13,107 bases of DNA from an uncultured Erysipelotrichaceae bacterium (GTDB lineage Bacteria > Bacillota_I > Bacilli_A > Erysipelotrichales > Erysipelotrichaceae): assembly GCA_947575425.1 (NCBI GenBank), contig CANPNQ010000009.1, positions 1 to 13,107 of the forward strand, given 5' to 3'. Positions 5,457 to 12,518 of the stretch are shown piece by piece (the first letter of the stretch is position 1; each line of letters opens with the position of its first letter). The translations under genes and the position numbers were made by a program. The notes under the pieces were generated by a model that saw nothing but the letters and a program-made list of their open reading frames with translations, searched no databases and was not told where the DNA came from.

Positions 5457-7419
5457 GAAGGAATATCTTATAGCAGGTAGGGAGGAACCCCGCTGCCATG
5501 GGAAATTTCATTTTAGGAATGGTCAAAAGCAAAATCGAAAAAGAATGCTTGCACTCGCCCTTTGTCTGAATGTGCTATGGGGGTGCAGCCATGGAAATGA
5601 TAACACAAGCGCAGCGGATCATGATGCGTCATCAGATGTCATTTCATATGATGCGGACGACTGGTACAGCGACTATGATCCGGCGAATGTCAGCGCGATT
5701 GATCTCAGTGCGCAAAGCGGAAATGTAACGATCACAAAGGCAGGCACTTATGAGTTGAGCGGTACTTTAAAAGGCAGTGTCGAAATAAACGTAGGGAAAA
5801 ACGATACCGTTCGTTTGATCCTGAACAATGCGACCATTCAAGCAAAGAGCGGTCCGGCGATCATCAGTACACAGGGAGAAAAGCTGATACTCTCTATGCC
5901 GAGCGGGACAAAGAATGCGGTATCGGATGGCGCTTATGACAGCAATGGCAGCGGAGCAGACGCAGCGATCTTTGTTCAGGATGATCTGACGATCAATGGG
6001 GAAGGACAGCTGAGCGTCACAAGCGGCTATTATGATGCGATCAAAACGAAGGATACACTGAAGCTGATGTCGGGCAGTTATGTGATAACAGCTGCAGATG
6101 ACGGTATCGTAGGCAGAGATTTCATCTATGTGCATGATGGTGCCTATGTGCTCGAGGTTTCCGGTGATGCAATGAAAACCACATACGATACAGATGACTT
6201 TAAAGGAGATATCATAATTGAGAATGGCACCTTTGATATCCAAGCGGGAAATGACGGGATTCAAAGTGAGCATCGCCTGTCTCTGTATGATGGAAACTAT
6301 AAGATCCAAACCGGCGGCGGCAGTGTAAATGGGGTGACAGCGGAAAATGCATTTGAAAAGGGTGGATTCGGTCGTTGGAATGAGGCGAGCAGCAATGCGC
6401 TGCAAAGCGAAGATACTCCCAGCGCCAAAGGGATCAAGTCCGGCAGTGATATGGTTCTGTATGGGGGAATCTATGATATGGACACAAGCGATGATTCCTT
6501 TCATTCCAATGCGAATCTGACGATCAAAGGCGGTAATTTTACCATTGCCAGCGGGGATGATGGGTTTCATAGTGACGCTGTATTGACGCTTGCGGATGGC
6601 AGTGTCGATGTGATCAAAAGCTATGAAGGATTGGAAGGTAGCGATGTGATCATCCATGGTGGTTATCTGCTGGTAAAAGCTAGTGATGATGGAATCAATG
6701 CGGCGGGCGGCAGTGATGGCGATAATGCGTCCCAGCCTTCACCGGATCATTTTATGGATTCCGATCATGTGATTGAAATTCATGGCGGAGCGATACAAGT
6801 GGATGCGATGGGGGATGGATTGGACTCCAACAGTTCCATTGTGATGAATGGGGGAAGCGCGGTGATCTGCGGACCGGATGACGGTGCCAATGGTGCATTG
6901 GATTATGAAGGGGTGTTTGCGATGAATGGCGGTATCTTGGTTGCGTTGGGAAGCTCGCAAATGGCAATGGCTCCTTCCTCCAGCTCAAAGCAATACGGAC
7001 TTATGATCCATACATCGATGCAGGAGGCAAAATCCATCGCTTACCTAAGCGATGAAGCTGGCAATATGATCATAGGCTTTACATCTCCTCGTGCTTACTC
7101 CAGTATTGTGATCAGTACACCGCAGTTACAGGCGCAGCAAACCTATCAACTGTATGTGAATGCGAGCGGCGGCAATGTCAATGACAACGGATATATCGAA
7201 AGCGGTATACAAGAGGGTACTTTGGCAGAGACCATTACCTTATCGCAGCAAATGACCGTTTCGGGCAATGCAGGAATGAATGGCATGGAATTCCATGGCG
7301 GGATGAGAGACCAAGGAGGTATGGAAACTCAAGGCAGGGAGCCTATGGAGTTTGATGGGCAATTCCCGCAAGAGCCTCCGCAGATGAAAGAAGGAGGGAA
7401 AGACGCTTTCAGACAATAA
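5446..7419 (+). CDS. Beta-helix lipoprotein, Cthe_2159-type carbohydrate-binding domain
   Basis: This 657-residue surface protein has a 33-residue basic head, then a hydrophobic core and a lipobox (MLALALCLNVLWGC, Cys47), so it should be lipid-anchored outside the membrane. After a Ser/Asp-rich linker, residues from about 80 to 500 repeat units of roughly 20-50 residues with the theme DDG[IF]xS followed by a beta-strand (ADDGIVG, GNDGIQS, GDDGFHS, SDDGINA, GDGLDS, PDDGANG). This is the pattern of right-handed beta-helix proteins of the Cthe_2159 type, which bind calcium and acidic polysaccharide. The last 50 residues are rich in Gly, Met, Gln and Pro. ATG 5446 overlaps the DUF4956 stop by 11 bases; GTG 5443 is an alternative. 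ATG 5545 would give a normal-length signal peptide but has no ribosome site. The ligand is unknown. Confidence 0.85.
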   Translation: MNYKKEYLIAGREEPRCHGKFHFRNGQKQNRKRMLALALCLNVLWGCSHGNDNTSAADHDASSDVISYDADDWYSDYDPANVSAIDLSAQSGNVTITKAGTYELSGTLKGSVEINVGKNDTVRLILNNATIQAKSGPAIISTQGEKLILSMPSGTKNAVSDGAYDSNGSGADAAIFVQDDLTINGEGQLSVTSGYYDAIKTKDTLKLMSGSYVITAADDGIVGRDFIYVHDGAYVLEVSGDAMKTTYDTDDFKGDIIIENGTFDIQAGNDGIQSEHRLSLYDGNYKIQTGGGSVNGVTAENAFEKGGFGRWNEASSNALQSEDTPSAKGIKSGSDMVLYGGIYDMDTSDDSFHSNANLTIKGGNFTIASGDDGFHSDAVLTLADGSVDVIKSYEGLEGSDVIIHGGYLLVKASDDGINAAGGSDGDNASQPSPDHFMDSDHVIEIHGGAIQVDAMGDGLDSNSSIVMNGGSAVICGPDDGANGALDYEGVFAMNGGILVALGSSQMAMAPSSSSKQYGLMIHTSMQEAKSIAYLSDEAGNMIIGFTSPRAYSSIVISTPQLQAQQTYQLYVNASGGNVNDNGYIESGIQEGTLAETITLSQQMTVSGNAGMNGMEFHGGMRDQGGMETQGREPMEFDGQFPQEPPQMKEGGKDAFRQ

Positions 7420-7744
7420 GGAGAGAGAAGAAGCGCATAGGAAATCGTATCTTATGCACGTTTGCTTTTGACTTTACTTTCCGCTGATAGTTCAGTAAAA
7501 TTTCAAAAAGAGAGATGCACGTATGATAGAGAGGATGAGCAGGATATGCAGGAAGCATCTGTTGTCCCTCCTATTTGACTGATATGGCAGAAAATCGTCC
7601 GATTTGATGCATGAATGTGTGGGAAAAGGACATAGTAAACAGTAAAGAAATCGCATGCGCACCCCGCTTTGCCATATGCGATATCAGGATTTACGAATTC
7701 AAGAAGTAAAAGGTATGAATTTGATGATGAAGGAGGAAGCCGTT
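7420..7744 (+). other. Non-coding leader between the lipoprotein and hydrolase genes
   Basis: No credible gene fills these 325 bases. A hairpin, GCATAGGA (7435-7442) with TCTTATGC (7450-7457), could be a weak terminator for the VTC operon; the following T-rich stretch is broken by G and C. An inverted repeat ATCGCAT (7650-7656) / ATGCGAT (7676-7682) lies 63 bases before the hydrolase start. No promoter with both hexamers in place was found; TTTACG (7690-7695) with TATGAA (7714-7719) at 18 bases is a weak candidate. Confidence 0.45.
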
Positions 7745-8719
7745 ATGTGTACTGCAATTACCTTTCAAACAAAAGATTTCTATTTTGGAAGAACGATGGA
7801 CTATGATATTTCTTACAATGAAGAGATTGCAATCACACCGCGCAATATGCCATTCTATTTCCGTCACACCAAGGAGCTCTCTCATCATTATGCGCTGATC
7901 GGCATGGCGTATGTCAATGGAGGATATCCGCTGTATTATGAAGCGGTGAATGAAAAGGGACTTGGTATGGCTGGATTGAATTTTCCCGGCAATGCGGCAT
8001 TTTATGAGCGGGAGGAAGGCAAGGATAACATTGCCCAGTTTGAAATGATCCCATGGATCTTGGGACAATGCGAAAGTGTGAAGGAAGCGAGAGATTTGCT
8101 TGCGCATTTGAATCTTGTGAATACCTCTTTTCATGAAGATCTGCCGACAGCCGAATTGCACTGGATCATTGCCGATCAAAATGAATGCATTGTCTTGGAG
8201 TGCGTCAAAGAGGGGATGATGGTGTACGATAACCCCATTGGCGTCCTTACCAATAATCCGCCCTTTCCCCAGCAGCTGCTTCGTTTGAATGATTATGTGC
8301 AGCTGAGTCCTAAACAGCCGCAGAATCGCTTTAGCGAGCAATTCCCCTTTACTCCATACAGCCGCGGCATGGGAGCGATTGGGCTGCCCGGAGATTTGTC
8401 CTCACCATCACGCTTTGTACGTGCCGCCTTTGTGAAACTGAACTCCCTCTGTGAACAAAGCGAAGCAAAAAGCGTCAGTCAGTTTTTCCATATCTTGAAT
8501 GCGGTCGACCAACAGCGCGGGTGCTGTGAAGTGGCAGACGATACATTTGAATTTACCATTTATACTTCCTGTTGCAATGCAAGCAAAGGCATTTATTACT
8601 ATACGACTTATGATAACCATCAGATTCAAGCGGTCGATATGCGCAAGGAAAATTTAGATGGAAGTGAATTGATCCGCTATGATTTGCGGCAGGAAGAATC
8701 CATTCATGTTCAGAATTGA
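7745..8719 (+). CDS. Choloylglycine hydrolase family enzyme, bile salt hydrolase-like
   Basis: This is an N-terminal nucleophile amidase that would cleave glycine or taurine from conjugated bile acids, or a related amide such as penicillin V. The start is set at 7745, not the upstream ATG at 7655: AAGGAGG (7730-7736) is 8 bases before it, and it yields MCTA, so removal of Met exposes the nucleophile Cys2. Other expected active-site residues are present: Arg16 and Asp19 in FGRTMD, Asn79 in AGLNFP, Asn170 or Asn171 in LTNNPPF, and Arg223 in SPSRF. The YSRGMGAIGLPGD segment (205-217) matches bile salt hydrolases of gut Bacillota. At 324 residues it is full length with no signal peptide, so the enzyme is cytoplasmic. 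It is a single-gene unit with no bile transporter beside it. Bile salt hydrolase is favoured over penicillin acylase. Confidence 0.88.
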   Translation: MCTAITFQTKDFYFGRTMDYDISYNEEIAITPRNMPFYFRHTKELSHHYALIGMAYVNGGYPLYYEAVNEKGLGMAGLNFPGNAAFYEREEGKDNIAQFEMIPWILGQCESVKEARDLLAHLNLVNTSFHEDLPTAELHWIIADQNECIVLECVKEGMMVYDNPIGVLTNNPPFPQQLLRLNDYVQLSPKQPQNRFSEQFPFTPYSRGMGAIGLPGDLSSPSRFVRAAFVKLNSLCEQSEAKSVSQFFHILNAVDQQRGCCEVADDTFEFTIYTSCCNASKGIYYYTTYDNHQIQAVDMRKENLDGSELIRYDLRQEESIHVQN

Positions 8720-8824
8720 TATGCAAGGATATGGTAAAAGGCACATGGTGCGACGATTTGAAAGATCGGTAAATCGCGAATTAAAGATGCTGCATGCGGT
8801 GGTGTGAAAAAGAAAAGCATCGCC

Positions 8825-8849
8825 AAAAAAACTCCCGGTTGGGAGTTTT
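8825..8849 (-). terminator. Shared terminator between convergent hydrolase and HAD genes
   Basis: AAAACTCCC (8828-8836) and GGGAGTTTT (8841-8849) form a 9-bp stem with a GGTT loop. On the minus strand the T-run is seven long and ends the PTS operon; on plus it is four T followed by CATTTG, so it also stops the hydrolase transcript, less efficiently. Confidence 0.88.
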
Positions 8850-8873
8850 CATTTGTGCACATGTATTTGCGGA

Positions 8874-9533
8874 TCAAGCAAGATGATCGAGCAGCCCATT
8901 GAGATCTTCAATAAACGCATCTGCTTTTTGCTGGTTGAGATGAAAGATGTGATCCTTACGAGCAATGACCTTCATCCCGGCACTTTTTCCGGCTTGAATG
9001 CCAATCTCACTATCCTCTACAATGAGACATTCTTCCTTTTCAAACCCGAAATGATTCAGACAATAGAGATAAATATCCGGCGCGGGCTTACTGCGCTCAA
9101 AGTCATCACAAGTGACGATCAGATCAAATAATTGTACTAAATCATCGCTGTTTAAGACCTCTTTGATATAGCTCATATTACTGCTGGAGGCACATGCGAG
9201 CTTGATTCCCATCTCCTTGAGCTTTGTTAAAACTGCCTTGGTTTCCGGAAACAAGTGTTCTTGATAATTCACCTTTGCCAATCGCTTCGCCTTATAAGCA
9301 TGTAAGCGCTCCTTTAATTCCTCTGCACTCATATTCAAGGATAAGCCATCCAATATTTGCGCCCATGGATTCAAGCTTTTATGCGATCCGATCAATAAGT
9401 AAAAGCGCTCCGGCGGGATTGGGACACGCTCCTCCCTGAGCCAATCCTCCGTCATATTCTGATGCATCACTTCGGAATTAACGAGAACACCGTCAAGATC
9501 GAAAAACACTGCTTTGATATGCTTGTTTATCAT
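8874..9533 (-). CDS. HAD-family phosphatase/phosphomutase, beta-phosphoglucomutase-like
   Basis: The 219-residue protein carries all four HAD motifs: FFDLDGVL with nucleophile Asp12 and acid/base Asp14, motif II in ASSSN (115-119), Lys149 in KPAPDIY, and the metal-binding acids in VEDSEIGIQAG (172-182). A helical cap domain lies between motifs I and II (about 20-85), as in subfamily I enzymes such as beta-phosphoglucomutase and small sugar-phosphate phosphatases. The exact substrate cannot be read. It is the last gene of the PTS operon, 4 bases after the stop of the membrane protein gene, so it may act on the sugar phosphate delivered by the PTS or remove toxic excess. The ribosome site is weak (AAAGG or CTGG before TAATCGT-ATG), so translation may depend on the upstream gene. 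Confidence 0.88.
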   Translation of the reverse strand: MINKHIKAVFFDLDGVLVNSEVMHQNMTEDWLREERVPIPPERFYLLIGSHKSLNPWAQILDGLSLNMSAEELKERLHAYKAKRLAKVNYQEHLFPETKAVLTKLKEMGIKLACASSSNMSYIKEVLNSDDLVQLFDLIVTCDDFERSKPAPDIYLYCLNHFGFEKEECLIVEDSEIGIQAGKSAGMKVIARKDHIFHLNQQKADAFIEDLNGLLDHLA

Positions 9534-9537
9534 ACGA

Positions 9538-10200
9538 TTACCAGCCTTTCTTTACTATTTGATCGATTTTCTTTTTCATCGGCTCCTTTGCCTCCTTGCT
9601 TGCCAGCTTCAGCTGCTTTTTGCTTTCTGCGTGATTTCCGGCAAACTCATAGAGGCGTGCCAAACGAACGCGGTAGATGACCTTAGCATCCAAATCCATA
9701 TCGGAATCCACTGCCTCTTGCAGCACAGGAATTTTAGAAAGATCTTTTTTTATATAAATATCATACAACAACTGGCAATCCATGTACAGAAGAATCAGAT
9801 CATTGTCTTTGGAACGATCGCATTTTTTCTTCAGCGCTTCCAAAAGCGGGAGTGAATCTTCCCGCTGCTTTTCGGTATAGTAACCGATCGCCGCCGAATA
9901 AAAAGCCTTTGTATTGTTTTTATCCAAGCGTGTGTTTTGCAGGCGCGTCACGGTTTTTACCACCTTTTCCTCTTCATCGTTGGCAATATAATAATTTAGC
10001 TTGATCAACTGGCGCGAGCCTTCCGACATCAGCATTTTTGCCTGCGGTGAATTGGCGTGCAGCAAAAACAATTCTCGATCTTTTTTTACATAAGCGCTTG
10101 TATAAAGCTCCTGTAAGAGCTTTTGCAGCGTCCTTTTGCGCAGGTAGCTCGCAATTCCCGCAAAGAGGATGACAAGCGCAAAGACCCAAAGATAATTCAT
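9538..10200 (-). CDS. Single-pass membrane protein with a TPR-like helical domain, unknown function
   Basis: The 220-residue protein opens with one membrane helix (about 4-20, WVFALVILFAGIASYL) followed by basic residues RKRTLQK, which predicts the soluble part in the cytoplasm. The remainder is alpha-helical, with paired helices rich in Leu, Ala, Tyr and Lys (for example AFYSAAIGYYTEK and VIYRVRLARLYEFAGNH), reminiscent of degenerate tetratricopeptide repeats. No catalytic motif is seen. The start at 10200 is chosen because GGAGGG (10212-10207) is 6 bases upstream; a longer frame from 10242 would include the terminator hairpin. It stands directly after that hairpin and 4 bases before the HAD gene, so it is probably expressed by readthrough from the PTS genes. 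It may be a scaffold or assembly factor, which is a guess. Confidence 0.7.
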   Translation of the reverse strand: MNYLWVFALVILFAGIASYLRKRTLQKLLQELYTSAYVKKDRELFLLHANSPQAKMLMSEGSRQLIKLNYYIANDEEEKVVKTVTRLQNTRLDKNNTKAFYSAAIGYYTEKQREDSLPLLEALKKKCDRSKDNDLILLYMDCQLLYDIYIKKDLSKIPVLQEAVDSDMDLDAKVIYRVRLARLYEFAGNHAESKKQLKLASKEAKEPMKKKIDQIVKKGW

Positions 10201-10217
10201 CTTGATCCCTCCGATCC

Positions 10218-10257
10218 ATATAGAAACAGGGCAGAAAGCCAAAGCATTCCGCCCTGT
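10218..10257 (-). terminator. Weak terminator or attenuator after the EIID gene
   Basis: ACAGGGC (10226-10232) pairs with GCCCTGT (10251-10257), and three more pairs (GAA/TTC) extend the stem past one mismatch. On the minus strand only TTT and then CTATAT follow, a poor U-tract. It should reduce, but not block, transcription into the membrane protein and HAD genes. Confidence 0.6.
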
Positions 10258-10263
10258 GAAGCA

Positions 10264-11073
10264 TTACATGATACCGATAAGTGTCATGACGATTCCAAAG
10301 CCAAGCAATCCGAAAATGATATAATTGACCTTTGTACCCTTCATTAACAGTTTATAGACAAACAAGGATAACAGCAGCGGCAGTAAATTCGGCATGATAC
10401 CGTTTAATACATCCGCTAGGACAAAGGTGCCGCCGCCCATTTCCCAAGTTAATGACAGCGGGAATCTGACGATCTGCGGGATCATACCGCCGATAACGAC
10501 CATGGCAAGTACCTTTGCAGCATCTGTCAATTTAGCCAAAGTACCGTCTGCCTGTATTCTGGCAAGGAATTGGCGTCCTCCGTTATAACCGAGCTTAAAT
10601 CCATACCATCTGGTCAAGGTGGATGGAATCAGGTTCAGCAACAGATACAAAATGACACCAAGCACATTGCCTTCCGCGGCAAGCGGTGCGCCGACACCAC
10701 ATGCGATCAGTCGGAATGTACCCCAGAAAAAACTGTCACCAATGCCCGCAAGAGGTCCCATCAAGGCAATCTTTACTGCTCCGATGCTGTCAGGATTAAA
10801 TTGACCGCTCTCATCGTTGGCATATTCCTCTTCCATGGCACAGGAGATGCCTAAACAGAAAGGTACAAATGCGCAGGTGGTATTGAACATCGTATTGTGG
10901 CGCTTCATCGCCTCGATCAGCTTATCCTGTTCGGGGTATAGCTTCTGTAATGCGGGAAGCATGGCTCTCAAATAAGGGATACCCTGTTGCTTATCATAGG
11001 AGTAACAGCCCAGAGCCTGATAATGCCTCCAATATACTGAATTGAGTTCTTTCTTTGTTAGTGATACGCCCAT
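10264..11073 (-). CDS. PTS mannose-family EIID membrane component
   Basis: EIID pairs with EIIC in the membrane to carry sugar inward while EIIB phosphorylates it. The 269 residues match the family in length and order: a cytoplasmic N-terminal region with LTKKELNSVYWRHYQALGCY (5-24), which resembles the conserved start of EIID; an amphipathic region with KRHNTMFNTT (57-66); the signature IALMGPLAGIGDSFFWGT (102-119); several hydrophobic helices; and a final membrane anchor ending LGFGIVMTLIGIM. GGAGG (11088-11084) is 10 bases before ATG. The gene starts 2 bases after the EIIC stop, so the two are translated together. Which sugar is carried cannot be told from EIID alone. Confidence 0.94.
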   Translation of the reverse strand: MGVSLTKKELNSVYWRHYQALGCYSYDKQQGIPYLRAMLPALQKLYPEQDKLIEAMKRHNTMFNTTCAFVPFCLGISCAMEEEYANDESGQFNPDSIGAVKIALMGPLAGIGDSFFWGTFRLIACGVGAPLAAEGNVLGVILYLLLNLIPSTLTRWYGFKLGYNGGRQFLARIQADGTLAKLTDAAKVLAMVVIGGMIPQIVRFPLSLTWEMGGGTFVLADVLNGIMPNLLPLLLSLFVYKLLMKGTKVNYIIFGLLGFGIVMTLIGIM

Positions 11074-11075
11074 AA

Positions 11076-11816
11076 TTAGTCATCCTCCACTTCGTTTGGT
11101 TTTAAGAAGAAGTAAATCAATGCGGCACCGACGCCTGCCAGTGCAACTGCGACACTTCCAAACTCCAAATAGGTAGGCAATAAGAAGCCGAGGAGGAAGA
11201 AGCCCACAAATTTGATATCAAAGGAATACTGCATTAAGATTCCGATGCCGACTGCCGGCAAAATTGCACTGGCATTGGATAATCCATCACGCACGATTTG
11301 CGGAATGGATTCAATGACGGCATTGACTGCCGCAGATCCTGCAGATACAGCCAAGAATACCGCTGTACCGTACATCAGTGCTTGCGTTGCACATCCGGCA
11401 AGACCCAACCACCAGATCTTTTTGGTATCACCGACTTCTGCCGCTCTGTTTGCCATCGGAGACCAAACAGTAATAGTGATCGTATTATTCACCTCACCGA
11501 TCAGGGTAGCCAATAAGCCGACCGGAATCGCGATGGTGATCGCTTCCGCAACGGATAAACCGTTGATAATTGCCAATCCGCACGCTACCGTAGAACCGGT
11601 AACTACCTCTGTTGGCGTTGCGCCAACCTGAACGACACCTGCCCAAATCAATTCCAAAGATCCGCCGATGATAACTCCTTGTTGAAAATCACCCAACAGT
11701 AAGCCGACAAGCGGACATAACCAAATTGGTCTTGCGATCATCTGCTGCCCCATCCAGCCTTGTTCCAAACGACCGTACACAGCGACCAAGCAAACTAAAA
11801 ACGCTTGTAAAATCAT
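11076..11816 (-). CDS. PTS mannose-family EIIC membrane component
   Basis: EIIC is the main sugar channel of the mannose-family PTS. The 246-residue protein is hydrophobic throughout and shows family segments: an N-terminal helix, RPIWLCPLVGLLLGD (about 29-43), the signature GGSLELIWAGVVQVGATPTE (51-70) and NNTITITVWSPMANRAAEVGD (about 109-129), then C-terminal helices ending in an acidic tail (EVEDD). The start at 11816 is chosen because AAGGAG (11829-11824) lies 7 bases upstream; a longer frame from 11870 would run through a long RNA hairpin and add a basic head foreign to the family. It is separated from EIIB by 198 bases, unusual inside an operon, and lies 2 bases before EIID. Confidence 0.94.
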   Translation of the reverse strand: MILQAFLVCLVAVYGRLEQGWMGQQMIARPIWLCPLVGLLLGDFQQGVIIGGSLELIWAGVVQVGATPTEVVTGSTVACGLAIINGLSVAEAITIAIPVGLLATLIGEVNNTITITVWSPMANRAAEVGDTKKIWWLGLAGCATQALMYGTAVFLAVSAGSAAVNAVIESIPQIVRDGLSNASAILPAVGIGILMQYSFDIKFVGFFLLGFLLPTYLEFGSVAVALAGVGAALIYFFLKPNEVEDD

Positions 11817-11842
11817 ATTTTTTCTCCTTTTCTCTTTCCTGA

Positions 11843-11891
11843 TGTGCAATATAGAGCGAAGACAAAACAACAGAACTCTATCGATTGCACA
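11843..11891 (-). other. Long intercistronic hairpin between EIIB and EIIC
   Basis: TGTGCAATATAGAG (11843-11856) pairs with CTCTAT (11876-11881) and ATTGCACA (11884-11891), giving 14 base pairs with one 2-base bulge (CG) and a 19-base loop. It ends 14 bases before the EIIC ribosome site. On the minus strand no U-tract follows, so it is not a terminator. It may set the EIIC/EIID expression level by protecting mRNA or marking a processing point. No promoter for EIIC was found in the gap. Confidence 0.6.
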
Positions 11892-12014
11892 ATGCTGCCA
11901 AATACTTAATAAAATTCGCTATAAATTGTTTCACCACTCATTGAATGTGGGGCTTTCATGCCCTGCGCCATATACCGTGATATTGACTATATCCATGGAC
12001 TGCTTCCGCGCGTA

Positions 12015-12518
12015 CTACTTGAATTTTGCTTCAATGTCGCTCCATTCTACCTTTGGCATTGCAGTAGTGATTTGCGCAAAGATCTCCTTGCCTTCCTCAT
12101 GAAGCTCCTTCAAAAGATTGAATTTGGCTTCACTGATCCACACATCCTCACTAATCTCTTTTTTTCCTTCTGTGACCCGACCATCGCCGCCATCTACTTC
12201 CGGACCGATATTGATGGTTTGAATGGCAGAACAGCGCTTCGCAATATCATAGGCATCCTCTACGGTTGCGACAGTAATAAACATTTTCTTTTTATCATAC
12301 TTACCGCTGTTGATCCGTTCCACTGCCTTATCCTTTGTCCATACAAAGCATTTTTCCACGCTGCCGGGCTTTGCCAGTTTTAAGGTCATTGTGTGAAATT
12401 CATCATTGGCAGCCGCATCATTGACGACTGCTAAAATCTGCGGATTGTACATTCCACACCATGTAACTGCGACCATACCATGAATCAAACGCCCATCTAC
12501 TCTAACTAGCTGGATCAT
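12015..12518 (-). CDS. PTS mannose-family EIIB component
   Basis: EIIB is the cytoplasmic phosphocarrier that takes phosphate from EIIA and passes it to the incoming sugar. The 167-residue product begins with the family signature VRVDGRLIHGMVAVTW (5-20); His13 is the expected phosphorylation site. The usual form reads RVDDRLIHGQV, so Gly9 and Met15 are minor variants. Later features include ILAVVNDAAANDE (28-40) and the INIGPEVDGGDGR segment (101-113), both typical of this fold. The length is normal. AGGAG (12531-12527) is 8 bases before ATG, and ATG overlaps the EIIA stop by 4 bases (ATGA), so the two soluble parts are made together. After the stop comes a 198-base gap before EIIC. Confidence 0.94.
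   Translation of the reverse strand: MIQLVRVDGRLIHGMVAVTWCGMYNPQILAVVNDAAANDEFHTMTLKLAKPGSVEKCFVWTKDKAVERINSGKYDKKKMFITVATVEDAYDIAKRCSAIQTINIGPEVDGGDGRVTEGKKEISEDVWISEAKFNLLKELHEEGKEIFAQITTAMPKVEWSDIEAKFK

Noticed and set aside
5767..6657. 296-codon minus-strand frame inside the lipoprotein gene
   Set aside because: It is a shadow of the repetitive coding sequence on plus, with no start signal and no recognisable domain.
7523..7582. 19-codon frame after the lipoprotein gene
   Set aside because: It has no ribosome site and no sign of coding character.
7655..7744. Longer N-terminus for the choloylglycine hydrolase
   Set aside because: It would bury the nucleophile cysteine, and the strong ribosome site fits the ATG at 7745.
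10201..10242. Upstream extension of the membrane protein gene
   Set aside because: It would run through the terminator hairpin, and the ribosome site fits 10200.
11817..11870. Upstream extension of EIIC starting MFCLRS
   Set aside because: It overlaps the long hairpin and lacks a ribosome site, whereas 11816 has AAGGAG at 7 bases.
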